36,752 bases of DNA from Planctomycetia bacterium. Its GTDB lineage: Bacteria; Planctomycetota; Planctomycetia; Planctomycetales; Planctomycetaceae. The DNA lies in NCBI GenBank assembly GCA_026400935.1, contig JAPLNX010000171.1:1-36752 (forward strand), written 5' to 3'. This document shows, piece by piece, positions 17,694 through 25,891 of the stretch. Positions within the stretch are counted from its first letter, which is position 1. The number at the start of each line of letters is the position of its first letter. Under the pieces are notes generated by a model. The model was not told where the DNA came from, did no database searches, and saw only the letters and a program-made list of their open reading frames with translations. Made by a program: the position numbers and the translations under genes.

Positions 17694-19340
17694 TTATCCG
17701 TGCGATTTGTTCTTCGTCTGTTCTGCCTTGAACCACTTCCAACCACGTCTTCTCGCTTGGCTGAAGACGACCTCCGCATCGCATTGCGGCGCGGCTGCGT
17801 TGATCCGTGCAAAGTGGGCTTGCTGCTCGGCACCTTCTTGGCCCAAGTCACTCCAAGCCGATCGACCCAGCGGCTCAGCTTGGTCGATGCGCCAGAAGTA
17901 TTCGGTCGGGACGTCCAATTGATCGTTGTCATTTTCGGTCTTCGACCGTGCCGTCGTCGGCTCACTGGCGAGCAACCGGAAGCGATGCAAGCGAGCCACT
18001 TCAAGTGGCCAATCGCTTGCTGCATCCAACCAATCGCCAAGTTCCGATTGAGTCGCGTCTGCAGTGAGCGAATTGAACACCGTCCCTTCCCCACGAATGG
18101 TCCAGCGGATGAAGCAGGCTTGTGCGTGCAATTTTTCGAGCGGATCGGCGGCCTGTTGTTCGTTCTCCATTGAGTCGTCGGGAGTGTTGTCTTCAGCGGC
18201 ATCACCGTATTCGGCAACGCGGCTTGCTGGCTGTGGCTGAGATTCCGGAATACCACAGAGATCACGACACGCGGCTTGCATCTGTTGTACCAGTTGCTCG
18301 AACGTCGTATCTGCGGTGATTTCGATTTGAAAATTCTCCCAGCGTACGGGAGCCGTCGGTAAGAAGCGGCAACGAATGACACCGTCGCTGTCGAGATCGA
18401 CCAACGAACAACCATGCAACCCGGCCTCTTCCGAAGAAAGACCTTGCGTCCCACCTGGGAAATGCATCAGCCAGTCAGCCCCTTTCGAGGTCGTTCGCTC
18501 GCGACCACCGACTACCGCGAGGTAATCCGCTTGCGGATCGATCCCCGGATGATCGATGCCGTCACGAACAACCGCGATCGCAAAATGATTCGGTCGCAAG
18601 TCGGCAGCCGATTGCACACGGCGAATTTCTCGATGTGCTTCGTGCTTCTCCGACGAGTTCGCAACGTGATGTGAATCCTCAAACGAGTGCGGATCGGCGT
18701 CGAGTTCTGAGTCGTCGTTTTCATCCACGAGCGATTCGTAGTGTGCATCGACGTCGTCGTCCCAGGTCTCCCCTTCATCAGCTTCTTTGGAACGCCGTTG
18801 AGATAAGTCGGCATACGGCACTTCGTCGTCGTGTCTTTTCGAAGCGCGAGTCCCTGACGACGAACGATTTGAGTCGCTCGCCGAGCCGTCTTCACCGACG
18901 AACCAAGAGTGTCGCCACGCTATCGCTCGGATCGAAGCAATGACCGCTCCGTCACGTAGTACCGCGACGGGATCATCGGTCTCAGGTCGAAACACGGTGA
19001 CATTACTGGGCATGTCTGGAAAATCGTCCCAAACCGGAAGCGGATCGCGTGGTCCTGGGATCACAAAAACTTGAATACCAGCGTCGTCGAGCCGCTCAAA
19101 GCCGTCACGCAATTCAACGCGTGCTTTGATGCTGAAATCGGACTGATCGAGAGCGTCGCCAGTGAGCAGCAAGAAATCGACGTTATGCTCGATGCACTCG
19201 CCGATGACTTTGCGGAAAGCGTTTGTTGTCGCTCCACGCACAAGCCCCCGCAGATCAACTCCAACGGGTCCAGTTTCATGCAACGGGTGATCGACTAACG
19301 CCCGCGCCGCGTGCAGAAACCGCAAGGTCTCGTACGGCAT
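17694..19340 (-). CDS. YhaO/SbcD-like metallophosphoesterase-fold protein, metal motifs degenerate
   Basis: This 548-residue protein aligns end to end with DNA-repair nucleases of the SbcD/YhaO family: FLHAARALVDHPL corresponds to F(I/L)HAADLHLDSP, LLTGDALD to the GD motif, VIPGPRDP to the GNHD motif, and FPGGTQG through GCSLVDLD to the conserved segment after GHxH. Of the usual metal ligands only D62 (GD motif) is clearly kept. The motif I Asp and His are R13 and L15, the Asn and His of GNHD are P97 and R98, and the GHxH motif reads GGRE (278-281). Residues about 150-240 form a long acidic, Ser-rich, probably disordered insert. It may be a non-catalytic partner of the ATPase downstream. The start is set by AAAGGAGT 5 bases before the ATG at 19340. 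Confidence 0.82.
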   Translation of the reverse strand: MPYETLRFLHAARALVDHPLHETGPVGVDLRGLVRGATTNAFRKVIGECIEHNVDFLLLTGDALDQSDFSIKARVELRDGFERLDDAGIQVFVIPGPRDPLPVWDDFPDMPSNVTVFRPETDDPVAVLRDGAVIASIRAIAWRHSWFVGEDGSASDSNRSSSGTRASKRHDDEVPYADLSQRRSKEADEGETWDDDVDAHYESLVDENDDSELDADPHSFEDSHHVANSSEKHEAHREIRRVQSAADLRPNHFAIAVVRDGIDHPGIDPQADYLAVVGGRERTTSKGADWLMHFPGGTQGLSSEEAGLHGCSLVDLDSDGVIRCRFLPTAPVRWENFQIEITADTTFEQLVQQMQAACRDLCGIPESQPQPASRVAEYGDAAEDNTPDDSMENEQQAADPLEKLHAQACFIRWTIRGEGTVFNSLTADATQSELGDWLDAASDWPLEVARLHRFRLLASEPTTARSKTENDNDQLDVPTEYFWRIDQAEPLGRSAWSDLGQEGAEQQAHFARINAAAPQCDAEVVFSQARRRGWKWFKAEQTKNKSHG

Positions 19341-19345
19341 GGCAG

Positions 19346-19353
19346 ACTCCTTT
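19346..19353 (-). promoter_or_regulatory. Shine-Dalgarno that sets the YhaO-like start
   Basis: The minus strand reads AAAGGAGT, 5 bases before the ATG at 19340. The frame continues upstream to an ATG at 19397 without such a site, so the shorter protein is preferred. Confidence 0.8.
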
Positions 19354-19528
19354 CCGCCTAAAAATCCGCAGTTTAAAGGACACATCATAGCGTCCATCCC
19401 CTCGAAACGGCCTTTTTTGCCGATTCACTTCCCTGTGAGCGGCGGAATGTACCGGAAGACCCAAAACAGCAAAAGACCGTTTCGGCAAAACACGCAGAGT
19501 ACGAAGACACATTTTTTCAAAACGCCAA

Positions 19529-19558
19529 TTGACCCAATTTTTCGATCGCGCCTAGTAT
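19529..19558 (+). promoter_or_regulatory. Candidate sigma-70 promoter for the deacetylase gene
   Basis: TTGACC (19529-19534) and TAGTAT (19553-19558) are separated by 18 bases, close to the housekeeping consensus TTGACA-N17-TATAAT. They lie about 135 bases upstream of the deacetylase start. The composite palindrome would then sit in the transcribed leader. Confidence 0.45.
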
Positions 19559-19609
19559 CCTCGTGGCAATCTCCGGCGAACTCAAATAGGTCGCTCACTG
19601 CGATGTTGG

Positions 19610-19657
19610 CGAGTCACTCCGTGATCGAAAATTCTGGTCACCGAGTTACCGGCCTGC
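19610..19657. repeat. Composite palindromic border element, copy 1
   Basis: The element joins a TCACTCCGTGA palindrome (19614-19624) to a second, near-palindromic half, GGTCACCGAGTTACC, ending in ACCGGCCTGC. A second copy in opposite orientation lies at 35417-35463 with the same order of parts and identical blocks, separated by small insertions or deletions. It sits 35 bases upstream of the deacetylase start codon. Confidence 0.7.
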
Positions 19658-19692
19658 ATTCGTCAACGAAGTTGTCTTAAGGCTGTGACCAC

Positions 19693-20451
19693 ATGCCCGC
19701 TCGTTATCTCATTCGCATGGATGACATCGCCCCCCACATGGCGTGGGAAACGTTTCGGCGACTCGAACAAGCGTTCGACAAGTTCGGCATCAAACCACTG
19801 CTGGGTGTCATTCCCGACAACCATGACGTCGATTTGAAAAAATTCCCCGAATGTACCGGTGACTTTTGGGCGGAGATGCGATCGCTCCAAGAACGGGGTT
19901 GGGAGATGGCTCAGCACGGCTTTCGACATGTGTATGTCACATGCAATTGCGGATTGATGGGGGTCAACAACCTCAGTGAGTTCGCCGGACTGCCGTATGA
20001 CGAACAACGCGACAAACTCGCGCGCGGTCAAGCACTCCTCAGTGAACATGGACTGCGATCAGAAACGTTCATGGCACCGTCTCACTCGTTCGATGTGGTG
20101 ACGTTACGGGCCTTGAAAGACTTGGGGTTCACAACGGTGACGGACGGTTTCGCACCATTTCCGTATGTGGCCGAAGGTTTGGTCTTTCTGCCGCAGTGGC
20201 TGGCATCACCTCGTTTCTTGCCGATCGGAGTGCAGACGTTTTGCTTGCACATCAACAACATGACAGAACGAGCAATTGAGACCGTCGAACGCTTTGTGGC
20301 CGAACATCACCGTGAATTCCTGACGTTCCCCGAAGCACGAGCACTCGCGACGCCACACTCGCTGAATCGCATCGCCGGTTCTGTCTTGGGGACCGCAATC
20401 CGCAGCGTCCGCAGTTGGCGATTTCGTCAACGGATGAAAGCGGCAGCGTGA
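19693..20451 (+). CDS. DUF2334-type polysaccharide deacetylase-fold protein
   Basis: This 252-residue protein belongs to the carbohydrate esterase 4-like deacetylase superfamily, DUF2334 branch. The metal-binding pair is visible as R8-M-D10-D11 near the N-terminus and the H75-G-F-R-H79 motif (AQHGFRH). A later MAPSHSFD block matches the family's third motif. It lacks a signal peptide, so it is probably cytoplasmic and may act on a sugar nucleotide or lipid-linked sugar, not on a finished wall polymer; that is inference. The ATG is preceded by AAGG about 12 bases upstream, which is weak. It is transcribed away from the YhaO/YhaN pair and converges on the VWA gene. Confidence 0.87.
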   Translation: MPARYLIRMDDIAPHMAWETFRRLEQAFDKFGIKPLLGVIPDNHDVDLKKFPECTGDFWAEMRSLQERGWEMAQHGFRHVYVTCNCGLMGVNNLSEFAGLPYDEQRDKLARGQALLSEHGLRSETFMAPSHSFDVVTLRALKDLGFTTVTDGFAPFPYVAEGLVFLPQWLASPRFLPIGVQTFCLHINNMTERAIETVERFVAEHHREFLTFPEARALATPHSLNRIAGSVLGTAIRSVRSWRFRQRMKAAA

Positions 20452-20462
20452 CAAAACGAAAT

Positions 20463-20552
20463 CAACCCGAAACGTCAGCGAGGGCGAACTCTTTACAAGA
20501 CTCTGGATTCAAAGTCTCACAAAAAGTCCGCCCTCACTGACGCTTCAGGTTG
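20463..20552. terminator. Large imperfect inverted repeat between convergent genes
   Basis: The arms at 20463-20486 and 20529-20552 pair at 21 of 24 positions and can be extended inwards by four more with one further mismatch. The core reads CGTCAGCGAGGGCG. The element fills the gap between the stops of the deacetylase (+) and VWA (-) genes, so it could end transcription in both directions. There is no uniform T tract, so a dispersed repeat is an equal possibility. Confidence 0.65.
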
Positions 20553-20563
20553 GCTGAGCAAAC

Positions 20564-23077
20564 CTATTTGCTTCGCAACGTTTTCGCAGATCGCACGAGT
20601 CCGACGAACTCAACTCGATAGCCGGACTTGTCTTGACCGAGCGAAGATTCAGCAATCTCGGCGACCGCATCGAGCGTTCCGTTTCCTTTGTGTGGCGAAT
20701 GGCGGAGCAACATGCCGAAGCTGGCGACACTCGCCGCGAAACGGAAGTCGATCGACGCTTGAGCGAACGATCGGCCTTGGTCGATCAACGTTTGCTTGAT
20801 GAGCTGACTCTTGTCAGCATCAGGCTGTTTGTAACGGAGCTTGATTGTCAAAAGCTCGTTGCTGTCGTTTGCGTCCTTCGGCTTTAGGAAGCCTTGTCCT
20901 GTGAGCGAATTCGGTGCAACTGAACCCGGTGGAACGCTCGTGTCAACTTTGTTCGTCGATGGCGATTTCACACTTGGTTGATACTTCAACTTCTCGTCGG
21001 TCGCTGGTTTTGGCTGAGCGGGTAGCTTGTTCGGCGGAATGATTTCGTACAAAGCCGTCACCGTGTGTCCCGCTCCGATTTCGCCAGCGTCTTTCGTGTC
21101 GTCGTGAAAATCTTGAGCGGCCAGCAAACGGTTCTCGTAGCCGATCAAGCGATATGCACCAACCTGTGATGGGTTGAACTCGATTTGGATTTTGACGTCC
21201 TTCGCGATCGTGATCAGCGTGCCGGTCATCTGCTCGACGAACACTTTGTGAGCCTCGCGGAGCGTGTCGATGTAGGCGTAGTTGCCGTTCCCTTTGTCGG
21301 CCAGTTTCTCCAACGTCGAGTCCTTGAGGTTCCCCATCCCGAACCCCAACACGCTGAGGAACACGCCAGACTTCGCTTCCTCTTCGATCAACTTCGTGAG
21401 GTCATCTTGGTTCGTGATGCCGACGTTGAAATCGCCGTCGGTGCAGAGAATGACTCGATTAGTACCCTTCTGAATGAAGTGCTTGCGAGCCAATGCATAC
21501 GCCAGCGAAATCCCTTGCCCGCCATTCGTTGAGCCACCCGCTTGCAGGTTCTCGATTGACGAGAGAATCACGTCCTTCTGAGTCGCATTTGTCGAATCGA
21601 GCACAAGCCCGGACGCTCCCGCATAGACCACTATGCCGACGCGATCGTTCTCCGTGAGTTGCTCGACCAGTCGCTTCAGCCCGACCTTCACGAGCGGCAA
21701 CTTGTTCGCATCTTGCATCGAACCAGAAACGTCGATCAGAAACACAATGTTGCTGACCGGACGTTGATCCAATGCGATTTCTTTTCCCTTCAATCCCACT
21801 CGTACCAAGCGATGGTCCGCATTCCACGGACAGCCAGCGACTTCCAGATGAACCGCGAAGGGCGAATCTATCCCCTCTCCAGTTCTCCTCCGTCCGTCAT
21901 CTGCAATCTGTCCCGGCGGGGCATAGTCGTAGTTGAAATAATTCACCAACTCTTCAATACGCACCGCATCCGCTGGTGGCCAGCTTCCCTGCGTCAAGAA
22001 CCGTCGCATGTTCGAGTACGCCGCCGTATCCACATCAATCGAAAACGTCGATAGCGGCTCTTGCAGCGGTGAGGTGAACAGGTTGTCGCTCAACTTTGCG
22101 TAGTCTTCGGCAGAGATGGCCTCGCGCTCTTCGGTGACTCTTTCAACGGCAGAAAGTCTGTCCGGGACAACATCCTCTTTTCGAGGTTCCCGTTTTATCT
22201 GTTTATCGAGTTCGGCCAGTTGCTTGAGTTCCTTGCCAGCAGCCGATTTCAACTGCCGCAGTCTTGCTCGATAGGCTTCCTCTCTGATCAACCCTTCTGC
22301 ACGTTGCAGCCCGGGGGCTGATTCATGGAGGGACACGTCTTCATTGAGGGACACGTCGTATTCGTAACCATCTGACGGGATCGCATTGCCCTTCAGGCGG
22401 AACTCCCGACTATTGCGTGCCAGGCCGCGATTCTTGCTTAACTCGGTGAGACGAACCGACTCCTCTGCGACCACATACCCCTTGGCTTCAGCTGCTGACA
22501 ATAGGGGTCGAGCAAGCCTATCAGGTGTTGGCCTTGATGATTCGGGGGCACTCTGGGCCAGTACCTCTCCTTCCGGACTTCTGCGACGACTTTTGCCATC
22601 AAAGAATTGAACCGAACGTTGGGTGAGTGGCACTATTTCCCAATTTTCGGCGATGTGATCTTTGGCTGCGGAAAAAAATGTCGCATTCGATTGCTGCTGC
22701 CGAGCAGTAACGGCCACGATCCCAAACGCTCCGAGCATCGCGAGACATGAGGCGGCGACGGCGAATTTGCCGGATGCTCGGGAACGAGGCACAACTTCGG
22801 ACACGAGCTTCGTGGGACGGGCACTCTTGCCCGTCGTGTTGTTCGAAGTGGTCGTTTTGCTCGAAACTAAGGGTATGGGGACTCGTCCTACGGTCTGCGA
22901 AGTTTCGTCGTGCAACGCAGATCGCAATTGCCCGGCGACTTCGCGGATCGCTTCGATTTCGAGCAATGTTTCGACCGATTCACCGATTTGCTGTTCAGCC
23001 GCCGCTCGGTCAGCCTCATTCAATTCGCCGAGCGCATACGCGGTCAGACGCGGATCATCTTGGAAATTGGGGGACAT
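20564..23077 (-). CDS. YfbK-type von Willebrand factor A protein with anti-sigma-like N-terminus
   Basis: This is an 837-residue single-pass membrane protein. Residues about 1-55 ([21 protein letters not shown] and following) resemble the helical head of planctomycete anti-sigma and zf-HC2-like proteins but lack the zinc Cys/His. A hydrophobic segment at about 101-122 spans the membrane. The YfbK N-terminal region ([21 protein letters not shown]) precedes a VWA domain with MIDAS motif DVSGSMQ near residue 449. A DUF3520-like tail completes the YfbK arrangement. The gene directly follows an ECF sigma factor, which suggests that the head binds the sigma factor while the VWA part senses something outside. 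The linker before the membrane segment carries a translated palindromic repeat (22816-22835). AAAGGAAT lies about 7 bases upstream of the ATG. Confidence 0.9.
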   Translation of the reverse strand: MSPNFQDDPRLTAYALGELNEADRAAAEQQIGESVETLLEIEAIREVAGQLRSALHDETSQTVGRVPIPLVSSKTTTSNNTTGKSARPTKLVSEVVPRSRASGKFAVAASCLAMLGAFGIVAVTARQQQSNATFFSAAKDHIAENWEIVPLTQRSVQFFDGKSRRRSPEGEVLAQSAPESSRPTPDRLARPLLSAAEAKGYVVAEESVRLTELSKNRGLARNSREFRLKGNAIPSDGYEYDVSLNEDVSLHESAPGLQRAEGLIREEAYRARLRQLKSAAGKELKQLAELDKQIKREPRKEDVVPDRLSAVERVTEEREAISAEDYAKLSDNLFTSPLQEPLSTFSIDVDTAAYSNMRRFLTQGSWPPADAVRIEELVNYFNYDYAPPGQIADDGRRRTGEGIDSPFAVHLEVAGCPWNADHRLVRVGLKGKEIALDQRPVSNIVFLIDVSGSMQDANKLPLVKVGLKRLVEQLTENDRVGIVVYAGASGLVLDSTNATQKDVILSSIENLQAGGSTNGGQGISLAYALARKHFIQKGTNRVILCTDGDFNVGITNQDDLTKLIEEEAKSGVFLSVLGFGMGNLKDSTLEKLADKGNGNYAYIDTLREAHKVFVEQMTGTLITIAKDVKIQIEFNPSQVGAYRLIGYENRLLAAQDFHDDTKDAGEIGAGHTVTALYEIIPPNKLPAQPKPATDEKLKYQPSVKSPSTNKVDTSVPPGSVAPNSLTGQGFLKPKDANDSNELLTIKLRYKQPDADKSQLIKQTLIDQGRSFAQASIDFRFAASVASFGMLLRHSPHKGNGTLDAVAEIAESSLGQDKSGYRVEFVGLVRSAKTLRSK
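22816..22835. repeat. Dispersed palindrome embedded in the VWA coding sequence
   Basis: A perfect 8-base-arm palindrome, GACGGGCA-ctct-TGCCCGTC, lies in frame and is translated as TGKSARP in the linker ahead of the membrane segment. Its 14-base core equals the core of the inverted repeat at 13924-13994. Confidence 0.7.
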
Positions 23078-23154
23078 GGCTTATTCCTTTTGGAGACCGA
23101 ATGCGGAACGCAATTGCGATCTGCGTGGTCTTGGTTAGGTTATTTTGGACGATC

Positions 23155-23217
23155 GTTTAACCGCCTGCCGCAGGCACGTGTGTTTGAAACGCGCATGCCT
23201 GCGGCGTGCGATTAAAC
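23155..23217. repeat. Imperfect inverted repeat between ECF sigma and VWA genes
   Basis: The arms at 23155-23178 and 23194-23217 agree at 20 of 24 positions. Both start with GTTTAA on their own strand and contain GCCGCAGGCA. The element begins 4 bases beyond the sigma factor stop codon. It could reduce read-through from the sigma gene into the VWA gene and so set their ratio, or be a dispersed repeat. Confidence 0.65.
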
Positions 23218-23220
23218 AAC

Positions 23221-23751
23221 TCACTCACGACCGTATGAGGTATCAGGCAACAACTCACGCAACCGCTTGATCCCAACATGAATCAAGAACCCCACGTTCG
23301 TTTCCGACAAGCCGGTGATCGAACTGATCTCGCGATAACTCAGGCTGTGCTGAAACTTCAAACGCAGGACTTCCTGTTGATTGGGCGGAAGTCCGGCCAT
23401 CAACCGCAGTACGCGGTTCGATTCGTCTTGTTTTTCAGCGACATCGTCCGGCAGTGGATCGAGGCTGACAGATTCCATCACCGCATCGAGGGTCATCGTC
23501 GTCATGCGTTGTTCCTTTCGTCGCACATCGAGTGCTCCGTGCCGACAGACCGTGAAGAGCCACTCGACCAGATGTCCGTCGAGCTGTTCTCGATCCTGCT
23601 GACAGAGCTTCAAAAACGTCTCTTGCACGACATCGCGAGCACGCTCCACATCGCCGGTCAGGTGCCGCGCATAGCGCAACAGATCGCTCTCCCATTGAGC
23701 GACACTTACCTGAATCCAGCTTTCGGAACTGTCCGCTGAGGGACTTTTCAT
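23221..23751 (-). CDS. ECF-type RNA polymerase sigma factor
   Basis: A sigma factor of 176 residues with only regions 2 and 4, as expected for the extracytoplasmic-function class. Region 2 runs from about residue 20 (ESDLLRYARHLTGDVERARDVVQETFLKL) to the LFTVCRHGALDVRRKE segment. Region 4 is near the C-terminus (LPPNQQEVLRLKFQHSLSYREISSITGLSETNVGFLIHVGIKRLRELL in outline), a helix-turn-helix for the -35 element. The frame continues 8 codons further to an ATG at 23775, but AGGG lies 9 bases before the ATG at 23751, so the shorter form is preferred. The VWA gene follows on the same strand after a 143-base gap that contains an inverted repeat. Autoregulation is usual for such pairs but cannot be seen here. 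Confidence 0.9.
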   Translation of the reverse strand: MKSPSADSSESWIQVSVAQWESDLLRYARHLTGDVERARDVVQETFLKLCQQDREQLDGHLVEWLFTVCRHGALDVRRKEQRMTTMTLDAVMESVSLDPLPDDVAEKQDESNRVLRLMAGLPPNQQEVLRLKFQHSLSYREISSITGLSETNVGFLIHVGIKRLRELLPDTSYGRE

Positions 23752-24049
23752 CGCGATGACCCTGCTCGCCAGCATGGCGTACAGAAGAAGAGACGTGCGA
23801 GACGGCTGAGTCTTAGAAAGATTCTGAAAAGGAAAGGAGTCACTTCGAAGCTTGGCGATGTCAGAAAACCATTAGCCGGAACGCGCTAGCGTCCTGCCGC
23901 TGATGTCTGCCTGTTTCACTTCTTGTTCGGAAAGGAAGTTATTGCGCTCCGATCCTTGAAACTCATCGAAAATTACGACTCGACGACAAGCGGTGTCGAA
24001 TAGAATCGTTTCAGTGTGACGCTTCAAGTGACTGCTGAAAGGGATTTTG

Positions 24050-24805
24050 ATGACAATGGAAATCGTAGCTCATCGGGGAGCGTCAGCGGACGCTCCGGAG
24101 AATACGCTAGCGGCGATACGACTTGCTTGGGCTCATGGTGCTGACGCGGCAGAGATTGATGTGCTGCTGACGGCTGATGGCCAACTGGTGGCGATTCACG
24201 ACGAGACCACATTGCGAACTGGCGGAGCCGATTGGGCCGTTGCCAAGCGATCGCTGGCCGAATTGAAAACGCTGGATGTCGGTTCGTGGAAGTCACCTCA
24301 GTTTGTTGACGAACTCATTCCAACCTTGGCCGAGGTGCTCGACATCATTCCGTCCGACAAGCGTCTCTTCATCGAGGTGAAATGCGGAGCAGAGGCAATT
24401 CCGGAACTGCGGCGAGTTTTGGAATCCGCGCGCACGTCGCCTGAGCAAACGGTGCTGATCAGCCTCGACTTCAACACGCTCGTGGCCGTCAAACGTGCGA
24501 TTCCAGATCGAGTTGCCTTTTGGGTCACAGAGCAGTTCGCTCGCGAGTTCAACGGCGCGATCATGCTCTATCCGCCGACAAGTGATCTGATCGCTCAAAC
24601 AGTCGCAGCGGGACTCGATGGACTCGACATCAACGATCTGCCTGAGCGACCGAGCGGCGACATTGCGCTGATTCGGCAAGCCAGTTTGCAAACGTGCGTT
24701 TGGACTGTGAATTCGCTCGAACGAGCGAATTGGTTACGCGAAGAAGGAATGCAGTCGATCACGACTGATGTCCCAGGAAAACTGCGTGCCGCGCTGAATT
24801 CGTAG
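24050..24805 (+). CDS. Glycerophosphodiester phosphodiesterase
   Basis: This 251-residue GDPD-family TIM-barrel enzyme hydrolyses glycerophosphodiesters to glycerol-3-phosphate and an alcohol. The catalytic and metal-binding set is complete: H8-R9-G10, E35 and D37 in AAEIDVLLTADG, H50 in AIHDETT, and the later FIEVKCG acidic residue. PENTLAAI matches the family's conserved loop. There is no signal peptide, so it should be cytoplasmic, similar to UgpQ-type enzymes. A TTG one codon upstream is in frame, but the ATG at 24050 sits 5-6 bases after AAAGGGA and is the better start. The stop codon lies in a hairpin shared with the convergent Sua5 gene. Confidence 0.93.
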   Translation: MTMEIVAHRGASADAPENTLAAIRLAWAHGADAAEIDVLLTADGQLVAIHDETTLRTGGADWAVAKRSLAELKTLDVGSWKSPQFVDELIPTLAEVLDIIPSDKRLFIEVKCGAEAIPELRRVLESARTSPEQTVLISLDFNTLVAVKRAIPDRVAFWVTEQFAREFNGAIMLYPPTSDLIAQTVAAGLDGLDINDLPERPSGDIALIRQASLQTCVWTVNSLERANWLREEGMQSITTDVPGKLRAALNS

Positions 24806-24829
24806 CACAGGAGAGTCGCCCGTGCTACG
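24801..24829. terminator. Hairpin holding the stop codons of two convergent genes
   Basis: CGTAGCAC (24801-24808) and GTGCTACG (24822-24829) pair perfectly around a 13-base loop. The TAG of the phosphodiesterase (24803-24805) lies in the left arm and the TAG of the Sua5 gene (24825-24827, complement) in the right arm. It could end transcription from both sides, although neither side has a T tract. Confidence 0.6.
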
Positions 24830-25814
24830 GAAACGGCTTCGTAGCAGCTCGACTCAGTCGATCATTGAGCGCTCGACCAAGTCCATGATTCGGAAACGCC
24901 TTCGCGAAAATTTGAGAGACTCCCGCTGCGTCCAACCGTCGCAGTGCCGCAAAAAACTTCGCTGCAGCTTCGGTGAGATCGCCGGTTTGCGACAAAACTT
25001 CGACCGCTGCGAATTGTTTGGCGCTTGGCTCCGCACACAACATCAACGCACCGACTCGGTCCGGCGACTGGATGTGATCGAAGTCATCCACAATCGTCAG
25101 CGGCGTGCGCGGAGCGTAGTGCTGTGGCAGCATTCCGGGTGAAGGGGCCGCTTCGTCGGGATGAGTCGTCGTTCGCTCGGGAACCGAGACTGGTCCGATC
25201 ACCGCTTCGATTTCTTCCAACGGGATGCCACCGGGACGCATCAAGATCGCGTTGTCACCATCAATGAGCACGACCGTCGATTCCACTCCCACCGAACACG
25301 GGCCGCCATCGAGGATGTAGTCGATCTGGTCGCCGAGTCGTTCAGCAACATGCTCGGCAGATGTCGGGCTGAGTTGTCCAAACGGATTGGCACTCGGACC
25401 AACGATCGGGAGATCGACCTGACGTAGCAGTTCCAACGCGAGCGGATGCGCGGGCATCCGAATCGCCACGCTGGGCAGCCCCGACGTCACGAGATCAGAC
25501 ACGAGATCCGTCTTCGGCACGATTAACGTCAGCGGCCCCGGCCAAAACTTCCGACTCAGCCGCTCTGCCTTTTCCGGCCAAGTTGAGACTAGCCGATCCA
25601 ACCACACTCGATCGGCGATATGCACAATCAACGGATCAAAGTGCGGCCGATTTTTCGCCGCAAACACACGCGCCACAGCTTCGACATCGAGCGCATTCGC
25701 CCCCAGCCCATACACCGTCTCCGTCGCAAACGCGACCAGCTTGCCGTCTCGCAACAACTGAGCGGCGAGGGCGACGTCGTTTCCAACCAATGAAACCATC
25801 TTGGAGTTTCTCAT
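24825..25814 (-). CDS. L-threonylcarbamoyladenylate synthase (Sua5 type)
   Basis: This 329-residue enzyme makes threonylcarbamoyl-AMP from Thr, bicarbonate and ATP, the first step of t6A37 tRNA modification. The YrdC domain is clear: T31ETVYGLGAN, the basic AAKNRP motif at about 52-57 followed by DPLIVHI, then SANPFGQLSPT and GVESTVVLIDG. Residues after about 235 form the extra Sua5 C-terminal domain, linked by a PGMLPQHYAP stretch that is typical of Sua5 and absent from short TsaC. Starts at 25814 and 25799 are both possible and neither has a good ribosome site. The gene is last in a same-strand run with the zinc-ribbon protein, 77 bases downstream of it. Confidence 0.94.
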   Translation of the reverse strand: MRNSKMVSLVGNDVALAAQLLRDGKLVAFATETVYGLGANALDVEAVARVFAAKNRPHFDPLIVHIADRVWLDRLVSTWPEKAERLSRKFWPGPLTLIVPKTDLVSDLVTSGLPSVAIRMPAHPLALELLRQVDLPIVGPSANPFGQLSPTSAEHVAERLGDQIDYILDGGPCSVGVESTVVLIDGDNAILMRPGGIPLEEIEAVIGPVSVPERTTTHPDEAAPSPGMLPQHYAPRTPLTIVDDFDHIQSPDRVGALMLCAEPSAKQFAAVEVLSQTGDLTEAAAKFFAALRRLDAAGVSQIFAKAFPNHGLGRALNDRLSRAATKPFP

Positions 25815-25891
25815 TACTTGCAGAAGTTGCCTGAGTTCCGTGTGAGCAACTCCTGGTGATTCCGAGGGGACTTCTTTTGGGAGGCGTGAAT

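Larger units (their letters stand above)
19354..19692. other. Divergent intergenic region between YhaO-like and deacetylase genes
   Basis: This stretch must hold two divergent promoters. On the minus strand a TATGAT (19384-19389) could be a -10 box for the YhaO-like gene, without a good -35 box. On the plus strand there is a better candidate at 19529-19558 and a composite palindromic element at 19610-19657, both listed separately. I see no small gene. Confidence 0.5.
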
